DNA from: Paracamarosporium sp. OC-R06-R3
Lineage: Eukaryota; Ascomycota; Dothideomycetes; Pleosporales; Didymosphaeriaceae
DNA length: 64,000 bases
Direction of reading: 5' to 3'
Assembly: GCA_019828545.1 (NCBI GenBank)
Contig: JACVRA010000120.1
Location: 62,001-126,000 of the forward strand
This document shows, piece after piece, positions 46,218 to 56,971 of this stretch. How positions within the stretch are numbered: position 1 is the first letter of the stretch; each line of letters begins with the position of its first letter. A program made the position numbers and the translations under genes. Below the pieces are notes generated by a model. It was not told the origin of the DNA and searched no databases. It saw nothing but the letters and a program-made list of their open reading frames with translations.

Positions 46218-47504
46218 CTACACTGCACCCTGGTCATCCAACCCCAGCAGCTTCCTTCTCCAGGGCAAGGATTCAAGATGGCGCTTCGCCCGTTCTGTGA
46301 TACAGAGTGCTGTGTCGACATTCTGCAACCCGGCTTCACCGAACATGGAGAGTACCATCAAGCCTAAGAACGAGTGTTGGGGATCTGGATGATCGCCCGG
46401 CAGCTTGCCGAACCCGCCTACGAGGTGCTGCGTCCTGTCAAGGAGCCAGCGCCGAATCGGTTTGCGGTCTATGATATCTAGGTGCCCCAGCAGCTGGAGC
46501 GGTGCGCAAACCCAATATGCATAGCAGGTATCTCCGATTTTATTCTCTCTCCCATTCATGCCTACCCACTTAAGTTCAGGGTGAGTTGGCGGTTGACTTT
46601 CGAACGACAGCTTGCCACGCATTGAAGGGTAGTTACGTAGCTTCATAAAAGAGTGAGAGTCATGACAGGTCGCTGCCGAGTCAGTCTCGTCCATATAAGT
46701 ATCCACAGCATCTTCTTCGTCTAGAGTAAGCGTTTGTCGAGAGGCGAGCCAATGCAGAGTCATTGGCAGATTTGTGAGCCCACGCAGCTGGCCATCAGGT
46801 TTCTTAGTTGGGAGACGATCAAGGAAGTAGAGGGCGCTGATGGCGCAGCTGGTGAAGCCACCATGGGCTTCGTGGTAAGGTGCTTCGGATATGCCTCCAT
46901 CGTACGTTTCGGCGGCCTGGACGCAGCGCACGAATGCGTCCACGTCGATGTCAGGCACCCCATCCACCGGGCCCTCTAGATTCCCGCGCAGGATCCATCT
47001 TACAGCTGTCGCCATGAAGCCGAAGCGCGAGTCGTTGCCGCCTTCTACACGGCCGTTCTCGCCCAGCGTCTCTCCAAATCCGCCGTCCGGGCGTTGCAGC
47101 CCGGTCAGCCACTGCAGTATTTCTTTCCGTTTGACCCTTTCGAGGTCGTCGCCTAGATTGACGAGAATCAGAAGAGCAAAGAAGGTGCCCGCCATGTGGA
47201 CAGGATCCCATATCTGGCTGTGCTCATTTCTGGAGGTGCCCAGATCAGTGGCTGGGGCGGGTCTGAAGCCGCCGTCGGGGAGCTGGCATCGGTACACCCA
47301 GTCTATGTAGCCCTCGCGTTCTTGCCGGGAGAGAGCCGCTGGCAGGTCGCCCAGGATGTCGAGGGCCGAGACGATGAAGGCAGCCAGCGTCATGCGGTTG
47401 CAGTCGTTGCCCGTGTACTGGTGCGGGAGGAACGTCTTGAGGTTCCGGCGCCAGTACCGGATGTGAGCGGCGTAGTTGAGCCTGCTGTCCATTTCCGGGG
47501 CCAT
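46218..47504 (-). CDS. CDC43: Geranylgeranyltransferase type I beta subunit
   Basis: A single-exon gene of 428 aa. It has the alpha-alpha barrel repeats of prenyltransferase beta subunits with their Gly-rich turns (QLPDGGFRPAP, LQRPDGGFGE, ETYDGGISEAP, HLVGGFGKLPG). The zinc ligands are visible as Asp and Cys in KIGDTCYAYW and His in DPQHSFLGL, so the catalytic site is intact. With the shared alpha subunit it adds geranylgeranyl to CaaL proteins such as Rho and Cdc42 in the cytosol. The frame remains open upstream to 47666, but that extension is Pro/Ala/Arg-rich and unlike the family, so MAPEMDSRLNYAAHIRYW was chosen. Divergent from the F-BAR/RhoGAP gene, which acts on Rho-type GTPases. Confidence 0.93.
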   Translation of the reverse strand: MAPEMDSRLNYAAHIRYWRRNLKTFLPHQYTGNDCNRMTLAAFIVSALDILGDLPAALSRQEREGYIDWVYRCQLPDGGFRPAPATDLGTSRNEHSQIWDPVHMAGTFFALLILVNLGDDLERVKRKEILQWLTGLQRPDGGFGETLGENGRVEGGNDSRFGFMATAVRWILRGNLEGPVDGVPDIDVDAFVRCVQAAETYDGGISEAPYHEAHGGFTSCAISALYFLDRLPTKKPDGQLRGLTNLPMTLHWLASRQTLTLDEEDAVDTYMDETDSAATCHDSHSFMKLRNYPSMRGKLSFESQPPTHPELKWVGMNGRENKIGDTCYAYWVCAPLQLLGHLDIIDRKPIRRWLLDRTQHLVGGFGKLPGDHPDPQHSFLGLMVLSMFGEAGLQNVDTALCITERAKRHLESLPWRRKLLGLDDQGAV

Positions 47505-47999
47505 GCTGTGGGACTGCGAAGGGATGGGGCTTAGACCTTCTATGTTTGCACGGTGCGGACAGACGAGGGCTCGCAATGGGCTCGCAATGGGCACGCCCAA
47601 AGTGGCGAGGCGCGCGGCGGACGGGACAGGCTGCGGCCCAGCAGCGGCAGGGCGGCCGGGTGACATAAGACAGCCAGCAGCGCGACCTGAAGCAGGGATG
47701 CCGCCCGTTTGACCACTATTCTCAGCTGCCCACGACGACGACGACGCCGCTCCCCTGACGCCGCAATTCTCCTATTCTCCGCCCATCTGCGCGCCGAGTG
47801 CCCTCCACCACACCCGCCCTCGCGTGTGCGACGCGATCCGTCCCCCAGACTTTCCTCTCCACGCTCGCTACCCGCCGCCCGACACGACACGGCACGACAC
47901 GACACGACACGACACGACACGCAGTATTGCCCTGCCCCTGCCTTCTCCGTCCAAAGCGAGGCGTCTTGCCGTCCTTCCCCTCCCCGAGATACCCTCACC
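47505..47999. promoter_or_regulatory. Divergent promoter between GGTase-I beta and RhoGAP genes
   Basis: About 0.5 kb, GC-rich, including a pentamer array at 47881-47921 in the likely 5' leader of the RhoGAP gene. The leader immediately before 48000 is C/T-rich. Confidence 0.5.
47881..47921 (+). repeat. Pentamer tandem repeat (CGACA)n, ~8 copies
   Basis: A direct array of CACGA/CGACA units with one imperfect copy (CGGCA), 79 bp before the RhoGAP start codon. It probably lies in the transcribed leader. Confidence 0.85.
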
Positions 48000-50732
48000 A
48001 TGGCGTCGGGATTCGCTGGCTCTTTCTGGTCCAGCGACTACGCGGGCGGTGCGTTCCACGCCGCGAGGCTACCCCAGGCACGAACTGACGTCAACAGGGC
48101 TGGGCGTGCTTTTTGGAAAGCTGCAGCAGGGCGTGCAGGAGAACCAGCAGATCCTCACCGTCGCTCGTTTGCGAGCCGATGCCGAAGATGCCTACGGGAA
48201 CAGCCTGGCCAGCATCACCCCGGCCACGGAGCGCGTGAGCGGCGGCTTCAGCAGAGACGAGGGCGCAAGCGTGCGCAAGGTGAGTTTTACCCATCGCTAC
48301 ACCGCGAGCGTTGCGACTCACGCCGCGACAGGCATACGAGGGTGTGCGGACCGAGATGGAGACGGCCGCTGCGAACCACCGCAAGATCGGCTCCAACATC
48401 CGCGAGCTCGTCGTAAATCCCTTCAGCCGCTGGTGCGAAGCGCACGCCGCTCGTGTGCAGAATTCGCAGGACGACCTCCAATCGCGCATCAAGCTGCACG
48501 ACCGGCAAGCCGAGGCCGTGCGCAAGTTCCGGTCGCAATACTACAACAAGTGCAGGCTGGTCGAAGACCTCGAAGAGGAGGACAAGCTGGCGTTCCAGGA
48601 CCCGCAAAGCGACGCGGCGGCAAGCCCCAAGGTGAAGGTCCCTACCATTAAGATGTCTGAGCCAGAGGACGATGAAGTAGAACCCATTGACCTGGGTGAC
48701 GAGACGTACCAGCCGGATCAAATCAAAAAGATCTTGACCCATATGCTGGATAACATCAAGCTCGGTGAGGTCAAGGTCCCCATCCTCGGTACCTACCAAA
48801 ACTGCTCCAACGGCGCGGATATCACCGACTATATCCAGAAACATATGGCGGCCACCAGCATTAGCTATGCCGAGCGTATCGGCCAAGACTTGGTTAACAA
48901 TGGCTTCCTCCGACTGGTGGGCAATGTTGGCAACGCCTTTGCGAACAGCTCCAGGATGAATTACCAGTGGAAAACCAAGGTCTTCCAAATCACAGGAGTG
49001 CCCGAGAAAAAGCAGCCACTGGCTCGCGCAGGAACTAACATGTCTACTGACAGCTTTACGGTAGACTCACCGGTAGGCACTGTTCAGGAATACCTCTCTG
49101 GTTGGAATCCGCTTAACAACCAATATCCGAACGAGACGCCCTCAGAACGACTTCGCCGAGAGGCTCGGGAAGCTGATGAACGCTACAAGCAGTCAGTGAA
49201 GAAGCTTGACTCTCTGCGCTGCAACCTCGAGGAAGCCATGATCGACCACCTGAAATTCATGGAGCGATGCGAATTGGATCGACTGAAGGCGATCAAGGCA
49301 GTCATCTTGGATTTTTCTGGTGCGGTCAGCAATGTCATACCGAGCTTGCAGAGCACTGTCGACAAGATGATGCTGTTCCAGGAAACCGTCCAACCGCTGG
49401 GTGATTTGAGATACATGCTGGAGAACTACAGGACTGGTCCTTTTGTTCCCAAAGTTACGACTTACGAAAACTACTACAACTCTGTTGATGGTATGAAGAA
49501 CCATGAAGCTGCAAATACATTGCGTGCTAACAGTCTACAGAGCAAACGTTTGGTGTAGATTTAGAGGCACGAGCACGGTCGGACCGGAAGCGTGTGCCCA
49601 TTATCGTGACTACTATCCTCACTTTCCTTGACAATCACTACCCCGACCTCGAAGGCGATGAGGCTCGCCGTGGTATCTGGCTTGTGGATGTTCCTCTCGC
49701 GCAAACGCATAATCTCCGCGCTTCCATTAACACCGGCAAGAACTTCCCTCAAGAGGTTCTGGAGAAGTACGATATACCCATTGTTGCTAATGTTTTGAAA
49801 CTATACCTGCTTGAATTGCCTGGTGAGCTCTGCCTGTCGAAGATACCTAAAACATACTAAACATCACAGACTCTCTTGTCTCGTCTCATGTATACGAGAT
49901 TGTGAAGACTATCTACAGCACGACAGCTGCGGAGACCTCGGAAGAAACCCGAATCAACGTGATTCAGTCGACGCTCGGGCAATTACGTCTTGCCAATATT
50001 GCCACCCTTGATGCCATCTGCACCCACTTCACACGTCTTATCGAGCTGACATCGGCCGACGAGAACTACGTTACTGCTCTGGCAAACACACTTGCCCCCT
50101 GTGTTCTACGCCCGCGACAAGAATCCAGCCTGACGATGAACGAGCGGTATAGCTACCGCCTAATCCGTGACCTCTTTGCCCACAAGGATGCCATCTTTGG
50201 AGAGCTGAAGCGTGCCAGCTCGCTCACCCACTCGTCCTCGGGTGCCCAGCGTCCCCGCGCCATCTCCACCGACGAGAGCAACAGGCGTGCCAACTACGAA
50301 GAGCGCAACCGCGCCATCGCCGCCCAGCGCTCGCCCAGGGCTACATCACCTGCTCCTGGACCTCGCTCCGGAGGGGGAGGATCCCACCGCCGTGACCGCA
50401 GCCAGACCAGGTTCCCTGTCAACACATCCTCGCCGACTGAAACCCGCCGCGGAACGCGCAACTCCCTTGAGGTACCTGGCAGCGTGGACAACAGTCCCGT
50501 AACCGAGCCAAGCGACACCAACGGTACAACCGAAGCTGCCCCAGCCCCTGCTCCGGCTGCGCCTACAGAGCATCCCGCACCCTCAAGCACCCGCGTGCCG
50601 TTCCCTAGAAAGCATGCTGGCAGCTTGGCGCGGAGCAACAGGGATTCAACGGGTAGCTTGAGGGCCGTCGCAGGCGAAGACGCAGCTGCGCCCAGAGGCG
50701 TCCAGCTAGAAGACAAACCGATGGATGACTAG
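48000..50732 (+). CDS. F-BAR/DEP/RhoGAP protein, Rgd2-like
   Basis: Exons 48000..48048, 48098..48279, 48332..49490, 49541..49822 and 49870..50732, giving 844 aa. An F-BAR (FCH) domain opens the protein (residues ~1-110: SFWSSDY..GVLFGKLQQGVQENQQI) and resumes after the DEP domain (~390-450). The DEP domain is ~225-310 (ADITDYIQKHM..). The RhoGAP domain (~460-660) starts TFGVDLEARA and has KLYLLELPDSLVSSHVYE and LANTLAPCVLRP. The C-terminal ~180 residues are Ser/Pro/Arg-rich and disordered. This order is that of S. cerevisiae Rgd2, a GAP for Cdc42 and Rho5 at membranes. The usual GAP arginine-finger segment reads GIWLVDVP here. The 48-52 bp introns all keep the frame. Confidence 0.93.
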
Positions 50733-51465
50733 TGGTGATTCTTGGTTTCGTGTCTAGCTAGGTAGCTAGAAGTTGAGCTGCAAGCGATCACGCCACAGCT
50801 TTGAGGTGTATGTTACTGAGCTGCGCTAGTGCTTTGGATGCATACAAGCGTCAGTACCCGAACATGTCGTGGCATACTGTATGTGCGTGTGTGCGTGTAA
50901 TGCACATCCTCAGGACGGGTTCAAATCTAACGTGGAGAGTGTATCATACACGGTATGTATCGGATAGGGCAGGAGCAGGGGTTTTGGTGTCTTTTGTTAG
51001 TGTCGGGGTCGATGTGATCATGAGTATATATTACTAAGTTATACTTTTGTTCCTCCTGTTGTTGCGACGAATGATGGCGGTGTTGTGTCGTGTGCGCTGT
51101 CTACTTTTTAGTTAGGCATGATGTTTGTTTGTCGACTGCCCGCGATGGCGCTTCACAGTGATATTGGATGAGCTTCCTTGTTTCGTGGAGGGGCATGCAA
51201 AGCTGATGTAGAAGAGAAAATGTATTTCCGCGCTTAGAGACAGTTTGATTACGAGCAACCCAGCTCATCCGCCATTCCCAGGACGACACCAAGATATGCA
51301 GGTAAAGGGGGTAGTAACAGCTTCCTTCGATTCACCCATTCATTCACACCAACATCCGTATTGTCTCAACAACGACCCAGCACACGCCTCGGTTCCTTGC
51401 TCTCGGCTCAGTAGTTCACTACAAGAGACGTCAACGACCGCAAAAGAGAAACGAGAAGCGCGCGC
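50733..51465. other. Convergent 3' intergenic region
   Basis: About 0.73 kb between the convergent RhoGAP and tropomyosin genes; contains their 3' UTRs. Only domain-free short frames are present. Confidence 0.5.
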
Positions 51466-52149
51466 TCAGATGTTACCAAGCTCAGCGGCGAACTCATCGA
51501 GCTCCTTCTTGGTCTCGGCGTATTTCTTGGCCATCTCCTCGTACTTGGTTTCCCATTGGTCGCGAGCCTGCTCGAGGGCTTGCACTTTGCGTTCGAAGTG
51601 GCCGGACTTTACGTCGGTCTGGCGGAGCCTGGGTCAAGGCGTCAGCAGGTGAGATGGACGTTTGGAATGATGGATGCCTGAAGCACGCAGGCAGGCAGGC
51701 ATGCATCGACGCATCCATCAGGGAGGGGGACACTGCAGGACGTACTTCTCGTTGAGCTCGCGAATGGTCCTGTCGGATTCCTCAGCTTCTTCCTCGAGCA
51801 CCTGGATCTTGCGCTGCATGGCCTCGACCTGGGAGCTTGCCGCGGCGCCGCCCGTGGCCTCGTCCTTGTAGGTCTTGACTGACGATTCGAGCTTCTCGAC
51901 CTCGGCCTCGAGGACCTGGTTCTTGTGCGAGAGCGACGTGATTTCCTGCTCCTTCTGCGTGTTCTCCGTCTCGAGCGTCTTGACCCTCGCCTTGTACTCC
52001 TCGGCCTTGGAGGCGCTCTCGTCGGCCTCGATGCGCAGGGCGTTCATACGCTGCGGACGTTAGCTGCGTGCTGTGGCGGGCGTGGTTCCAGCGTGGCCGT
52101 GGAAGCATGGAGGGGTAGCCGGAGCACTTGCCTGCTTGATCTGGTCCAT
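51466..52149 (-). CDS. Tropomyosin
   Basis: Exons complement(52132..52149), (51746..52050) and (51466..51628), giving 161 aa, the same length as yeast Tpm2 and fission yeast Cdc8. The whole protein is a heptad-repeat coiled coil, starting MDQIKQRMNALRIEADE and ending KKELDEFAAELGNI. It binds along formin-nucleated actin cables and rings. The first coding exon is only 18 nt. The intron after it (52051..52131) has a GC donor (CAG|GCAAGT) with a normal acceptor (CCGCAG); no GT donor gives the right frame. This N-terminal splice position, just after about six residues, is typical of fungal tropomyosins. The second intron is 51629..51745. Confidence 0.94.
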
Positions 52150-52450
52150 GGCGGCTGTGTGTGGATGCGGTGCGGGTCGTGCGGTGGTGGTGTAGGATTC
52201 AGGGAGGCCGTGTAGCGGGAGGGGTGAGATACAGGGAGAGGAGCGTCGTGTGCGAGCGATTTGTCTGCGGTGAGTGCCTGTTGTCTCGCCCTGATAAATG
52301 CGGTGCGAGGGGCCGCTAGCTCGGCAGGAGCAGGGGTGGCCAGCCAAGGAGCCAGCTAGTCTCAGAGTCCCTGGCAACGCATGTAAACACACGAGACAGC
52401 AGCGCCGGCAGCCCACCACCACCACCACCGCCCGCCCAATGTAACCGGCC
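52150..52450. promoter_or_regulatory. Divergent promoter, tropomyosin / unknown fungal gene
   Basis: 301 bp between the start codons, with C/T-rich strands leading to each. No individual site is assigned. Confidence 0.5.
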
Positions 52451-53946
52451 ATGGACGTGCTCGCCGCGAAAGACCAGGAGAACTTCGTGCACGGCCTGCA
52501 GACGGCGGCCGCCGGCAAGCCGCTCAATGCTGGCCTCAAGGGTTTCGGCGCCAAAACACCAGGGAACAAGGCCCCCAAGACGCCGTTCAAGGTCCCCCTC
52601 AACGACGAGAATGCCTTCGCAAGAGGAGGAAAGTCTGTCCTGCAGACAAAGGCCAAGGGGAACGAGAATCTGCTGGTGACGGGGAAGAAGGATGGCAAGC
52701 TGGACAGCAATGCCTTTGTCACGCCGGCCGGTACGCTTCAGTCCAAGCCGTTTGAATGGACCAGCCGAGATTGACCTACAATGCAGGCCCTCGCACCCGC
52801 GCGCCCCTCGGAATGAAGACGACCAACGCAAAGGCCACAGCCTTCCAGACACCCGCGCCCCTCTCCGCCTCCGCAAAGACGCAAAAAGCCAGCCCTCGTC
52901 TGCGCCGCCCGAAAGTCAAGGTCCAACCCGACGTGCAGAACGTAGAGGAAGATGATGTGCCTGACATTGAATACATGCCTCCCAAAGAAGTGCCCCTTCC
53001 GGACGACATGGACGCCTACTTTCCGCGCGACTGGAACATTCCCAAACTCGAAAACGGCGGTGTTTGGGAGGCGTACCACAACCCGCTCGAGGACGACGGC
53101 CGCACCAAGCTCCAGCGGCAGTTTGAAGAGAGTCTCGAACGCGACAGGAAGAAGCGCGATGAGGAGTTCGACCGGTTATTCGACCAGCAAATGGAGAGAG
53201 ACCAGGCCGAAGCCGCCAAACACTTCGGCGTCGAGCTCCCGAAAAAGGCTCTCCCAAAGCCCGCCTCCAAACCGCAAGATGCAAAGAAAAAGACGACCGG
53301 TCCATCGACACTAAAAGCAAAATCTGCCGCCGCAGCTCTCTCCCAGCCCCGTCGACCAACCTACGCTGCCCCCACCGCAGCAACCAAATCCCGTCTCCCC
53401 AGCGCGACAATCGCAAGCCGCAAGCCCACCTCCACCTCTTCAACGCGTCACGCAGCCGCGGCCGCCGCATCAAAAAGCACAATCGGGTATGCCCAGGGCC
53501 GTGACAACGTAGCGAACCGCGCCCCCCACGCCCGTAAACCCCTTTCTAATGTCACAAAACCCGCTCCATTCTCTGCGACTGCCACTCGGCAACCTACAGC
53601 CTTGCCGCATACCCGTAACATTAGCACTTCTTCCGCACCCAGAAAACCGCGCGGTCCCTTGTCCCGCTCAAGCTCAACGTCCACGAACGCTACGCTTGTC
53701 GCGGTGCCGCATGTGGGGGGAGATGAGGTGGAGGTAGAGGAAGAGGTGGAAGACCAGGGGTACCGCACAGCCCGAGACATCGAGCGCGAACTCGAGCTCA
53801 TGCTCTTCCGGGGTGACGAGGACGAAGAGGATGACGAGGCGTGGGCGAAGAGTTTTAGCAATCAGTTGGGTGGGAATGGGACAGATCCGTTTGACGAGGA
53901 TGTGGAGGAGTTTCAGTTTAGGGTTCCGGGGTTCGAGGAGTTGTAA
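52451..53946 (+). CDS. Uncharacterised fungal protein, low complexity, N-terminal conserved patch
   Basis: Exons 52451..52730 and 52787..53946, giving 479 aa; the 56-bp intron joins VTPAG|PRTRAPLGMKTTN. The N-terminal ~160 residues have a patterned, conserved-looking text (GLKGFGAKTPGNKAPKTPFK). Residues ~160-260 form a charged helical stretch (EESLERDRKKRDEEFDRL) with DIEYMPPKEVPLPDDMD before it. The rest is Ala/Pro/Thr/Ser/Arg-rich and disordered. An acidic C-terminus ends EEFQFRVPGFEEL. Gly-x-Lys-Thr-Pro motifs resemble cyclin-dependent kinase sites. The layout (disordered, TP-rich, acidic end) recalls securin-like proteins, but I cannot confirm this and give no function. Confidence 0.72.
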
Positions 53947-55090
53947 GGATACGAGGGTGAGGATATGGGAGAGGGAAGGAAGAAAATGTGGATGGCTGGA
54001 TATCCTCTTGTTCGAAGTTTTGTTTTGAGGGACTATGAGAGAGAAGGGAAGAGAAGGGAAGTAAAGTGAATGGGTGTTTGGCGCTTGCTCTGTATTCGTA
54101 CTCATTGAGTACCCATTTGTTTCGTAGAGCCTACCTACTTGTACGATTACCGTTACCATCACCGCACGCACGGCGAGTAATTACTCCATGCGATGCTACA
54201 GTATCTGTCTATCTGTCGCAGGGCCGTATGGACTAGTAGTCATACCATCACTTACGCATTCGAATTCGAATGGAGTGTTACTGAATTCACATCCACATCC
54301 ACATCCACATCCACATCCACATTTATTCTACTTTACTCTCGAACAGTATCGAATTGATGACTCAATCGATCTGCAAGCACTGTATGACATTGGAAGCACT
54401 GCACAGCGGTGAAAAAAAAAAAAGAAAAACTTTTTCCCCCATCCCTCGTGTCATGTTCCTACTATCTTAGCCTGTCCTGCACAGTATGATAGTGATGTGA
54501 TGATAATGATATGATATGGCAGATCTCTCCGTTTATCCATCCATCCAAGCCGATCCAGCTCACTTCATTTAGACTGAGAAAATGAGCCGACCAATCCTGT
54601 AGCCAATCCAGACTCACCCCAGCCCTCCTCCAGCCCCTCTTGCTCGTCCCCAAGCCTAGATATCCGTCTCGAGTCGAACGCACCCGCCATCCAAGATAAC
54701 TAAGCAGGAGAAAGCCAAGCTCGAATTCGAATGAAGAAGGAAAGCAGAAACCATCCATCGATCGAATGCAGATATGAAAGAAACCGAGTCGAACCGATTA
54801 ACGCCGGATGTCGCTACGCCATGCTTGTAAGATAAATCAAATCGACCAAGAAAGGAGAGCAAAGAAAAGAAGAAAGAGGAAAATGCATGGTTCTCGTAGA
54901 TGATGAATCGGATAAATGTAGGTGGATTGGTATAAGGGAAGAGAGGGATGGGATGATTGGTTTGGCCAGAAGTTATTGTGTTGGTAAATGCATGATTTGT
55001 GATGTGATATGATACGGTATGATGATTCCTTGTTAAGGCGAGTCGCGTGGATTGCGGTGTACGCCCGGCCCCGGTCCTGGTGCGGCCCAA
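53947..55090. other. Convergent 3' intergenic region
   Basis: About 1.1 kb between convergent genes, with a hexamer array at 54289-54323 and an A-run near 54412-54428. The frames are short and domain-free. Confidence 0.5.
54289..54323 (+). repeat. Hexamer tandem repeat (CACATC)n, ~6 copies
   Basis: A perfect direct array of CATCCA units in the convergent intergenic region. Confidence 0.9.
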
Positions 55091-56135
55091 CTAGTCCTCC
55101 TCTATGGGGTACAGGTTCGTATTGAGGATCTTGTTCATGGTGAACATGTGGACGCTGTCTTGCTTGAAGACGGCGCGCATGGCGTCGTCGCACCGGATCT
55201 GGCGCTTGTCGGCTGGGTCCTGGAGGTCGCGCGCTTTGACGTACTCCCAGATTTTCTTGACAGTTTGTGGTCTTGAGAGCTGGGGTGGTAGGTTAGTCCG
55301 GAAGTCGTCATAATGTTATGGGAGTAAGTAAAGAAATGTATGCGTACCTGGGTTTCACCAAGAAGCTCCTGGAGGGCCGCAGAAAGATTCATCGGTTTCT
55401 AGATAGATGGTTAGATGTGAAGCATCTAGCTTGACTGAGCAGAGCTTACGTGGAATCCTCCGGTCCGCTTGGGCGACTTCTTCTCCCCTCCACTTCCAGA
55501 CGCAATGTCGCTATCGTCCTCATCCTTGACCTTATTCGAACTCTTCTTCTTCTCCTTCTTTTTCTTCTGGACAGGCGCCTTCCTCTTTGTATTACCACCC
55601 CTCGTTGATCGTGCTCGTGACGCCATGTTCTCCTCTGCCTGCAGTCTAGCCGCATATGCCGCGTCGTCGTCCTCTGTGCTCCTGTGCTTCTTCTGCTTCT
55701 TCTTCGGCGGGGAATCATCAGGCCCAGAGAGCGTAGACTCTTCGTCGGGTGTGCGCTTGCTTGTGTGGCCGTTCGTAGGCGCCTCGACGCTGGGAACGGG
55801 TTCCTCGGGCTCTGGGGCGCCGTTCTGCTCGGCGTTGAACTTGTCGAAGCGCGCCATGATGAGATCGGTCACGGCTTGCTAGATGATGATCAGCGCCAGT
55901 GCAGTAGTCCAATGCATTCTTATGTGTACCTTTTCCCCGGAGATGTCATGGCCGAGACGTTCTTGTAGACCTTTCCGTATGCGCTTGGCGGATATTGTAT
56001 TCAGGTCGGCGTTCTCGAGGATGCTGTCGATGATAGCGGAGTACTTCTTCGCGATATCTGGTGGAAGCTCTGAGGTACAGGTTCAGTAACATGTCTCAGG
56101 ATCTGATCAAAGAGGTGGGTGGACTTACCGGACAT
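55091..56135 (-). CDS. DEK_C plus SWIB-domain nuclear protein (UAF30/Tri1-like)
   Basis: Exons complement(56129..56135), (55930..56069), (55450..55878), (55348..55398) and (55091..55279), giving 271 aa. The first coding exon is 7 nt (Met-Ser plus one base). The N-terminal DEK_C domain (~1-60) reads KKYSAIIDSILENADLN and ISAKRIRKGLQERLG. A linker (~70-190) is rich in Lys/Glu/Ser with KKKQKK and KKKKKEKKK basic clusters. The SWIB/MDM2 domain (~195-268) includes LSAALQELLGETQLSRPQ, VKKIWEYVKARDLQDP and the final YPIEED. This order matches yeast Tri1 and Uaf30/S. pombe Spp27; Uaf30 acts in Pol I transcription. Which of the two is meant cannot be decided here. Introns of 51-68 bp, all in phase. 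Confidence 0.9.
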
Positions 56136-56971
56136 GGTGGGTAGATACTTTGGGGATGTGGACTGTTGGGGATAGACGAGAGTCACCAGAACCGGTGCTT
56201 CTGTATTCAAATTCGAAGCAGGTAGAGAAAGGCGTGTCAGGATATCAGCGACGCGTCAAATGAGCGCGAGCGCGTTCGCTGGGCGTCGGCGGCTGGCGCA
56301 CCGTTTTCCGCGGACGCAATCAAGGTCCCTGTGCAGATGGCAGTTGCGGTGCAGCAACGGTAGTCTCTCGCATGCAGCTGTTGGCTAGGCTGTCTTGGAG
56401 GGCGAATGCGAAGGGACAGAGCGACAAGAAGAGTGTTGTAGTAGACTAGACCGTCTTGAAGCGGTAGTGTTGGAGTGGGGCCCCCGGCAGCGGGCCGTAG
56501 AAGCAAATCGGCGGGGGTTTGCACGCGAGTGGGACTACGGACAAGTCCAGACAGGCATTCTTATGCACGATACATCTGTGTAAGCGCTGAGAGCTACGCG
56601 AAGTGAGAAATGAGTGAAGGTGAAAGTGAAGGGCAAGTACAGTAGTCCAACTCCAGATGCCGAACACGGTCCAACAGCCGATCCCAGCCACCGAACCATC
56701 GCCTATTCAAGATATCGACCAAGCCAGCAAGAGGCAGCACACATGCCCAACTATACGAAGAAATACCCTATGCATGTCCAAAGCGGGATAGCGTACACTG
56801 AAAGAGGTTTCTCTAATACGTTGCCGCGAATATGACCTTGGACATGTATCGACCTAGCCGTTCGGGAGAAGTAATAGAAATCTATCGATGCACACGAATT
56901 TGAAAAAGAGGGAGAGAAACAGGATCAGGTAGATGGCTTCACAATGCAATCTATCATGCTAACCTGCTCAT
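56136..56971. other. Intergenic, no supported gene
   Basis: About 0.84 kb between two minus-strand genes, probably the SWIB promoter and the 3' UTR of recyclin. The open frames are domain-free. Confidence 0.5.

Noticed and set aside
47505..47666. 54-residue N-terminal extension of the GGTase beta subunit
   Set aside because: Pro/Ala/Arg-rich and unlike any prenyltransferase N-terminus; more likely leader DNA.
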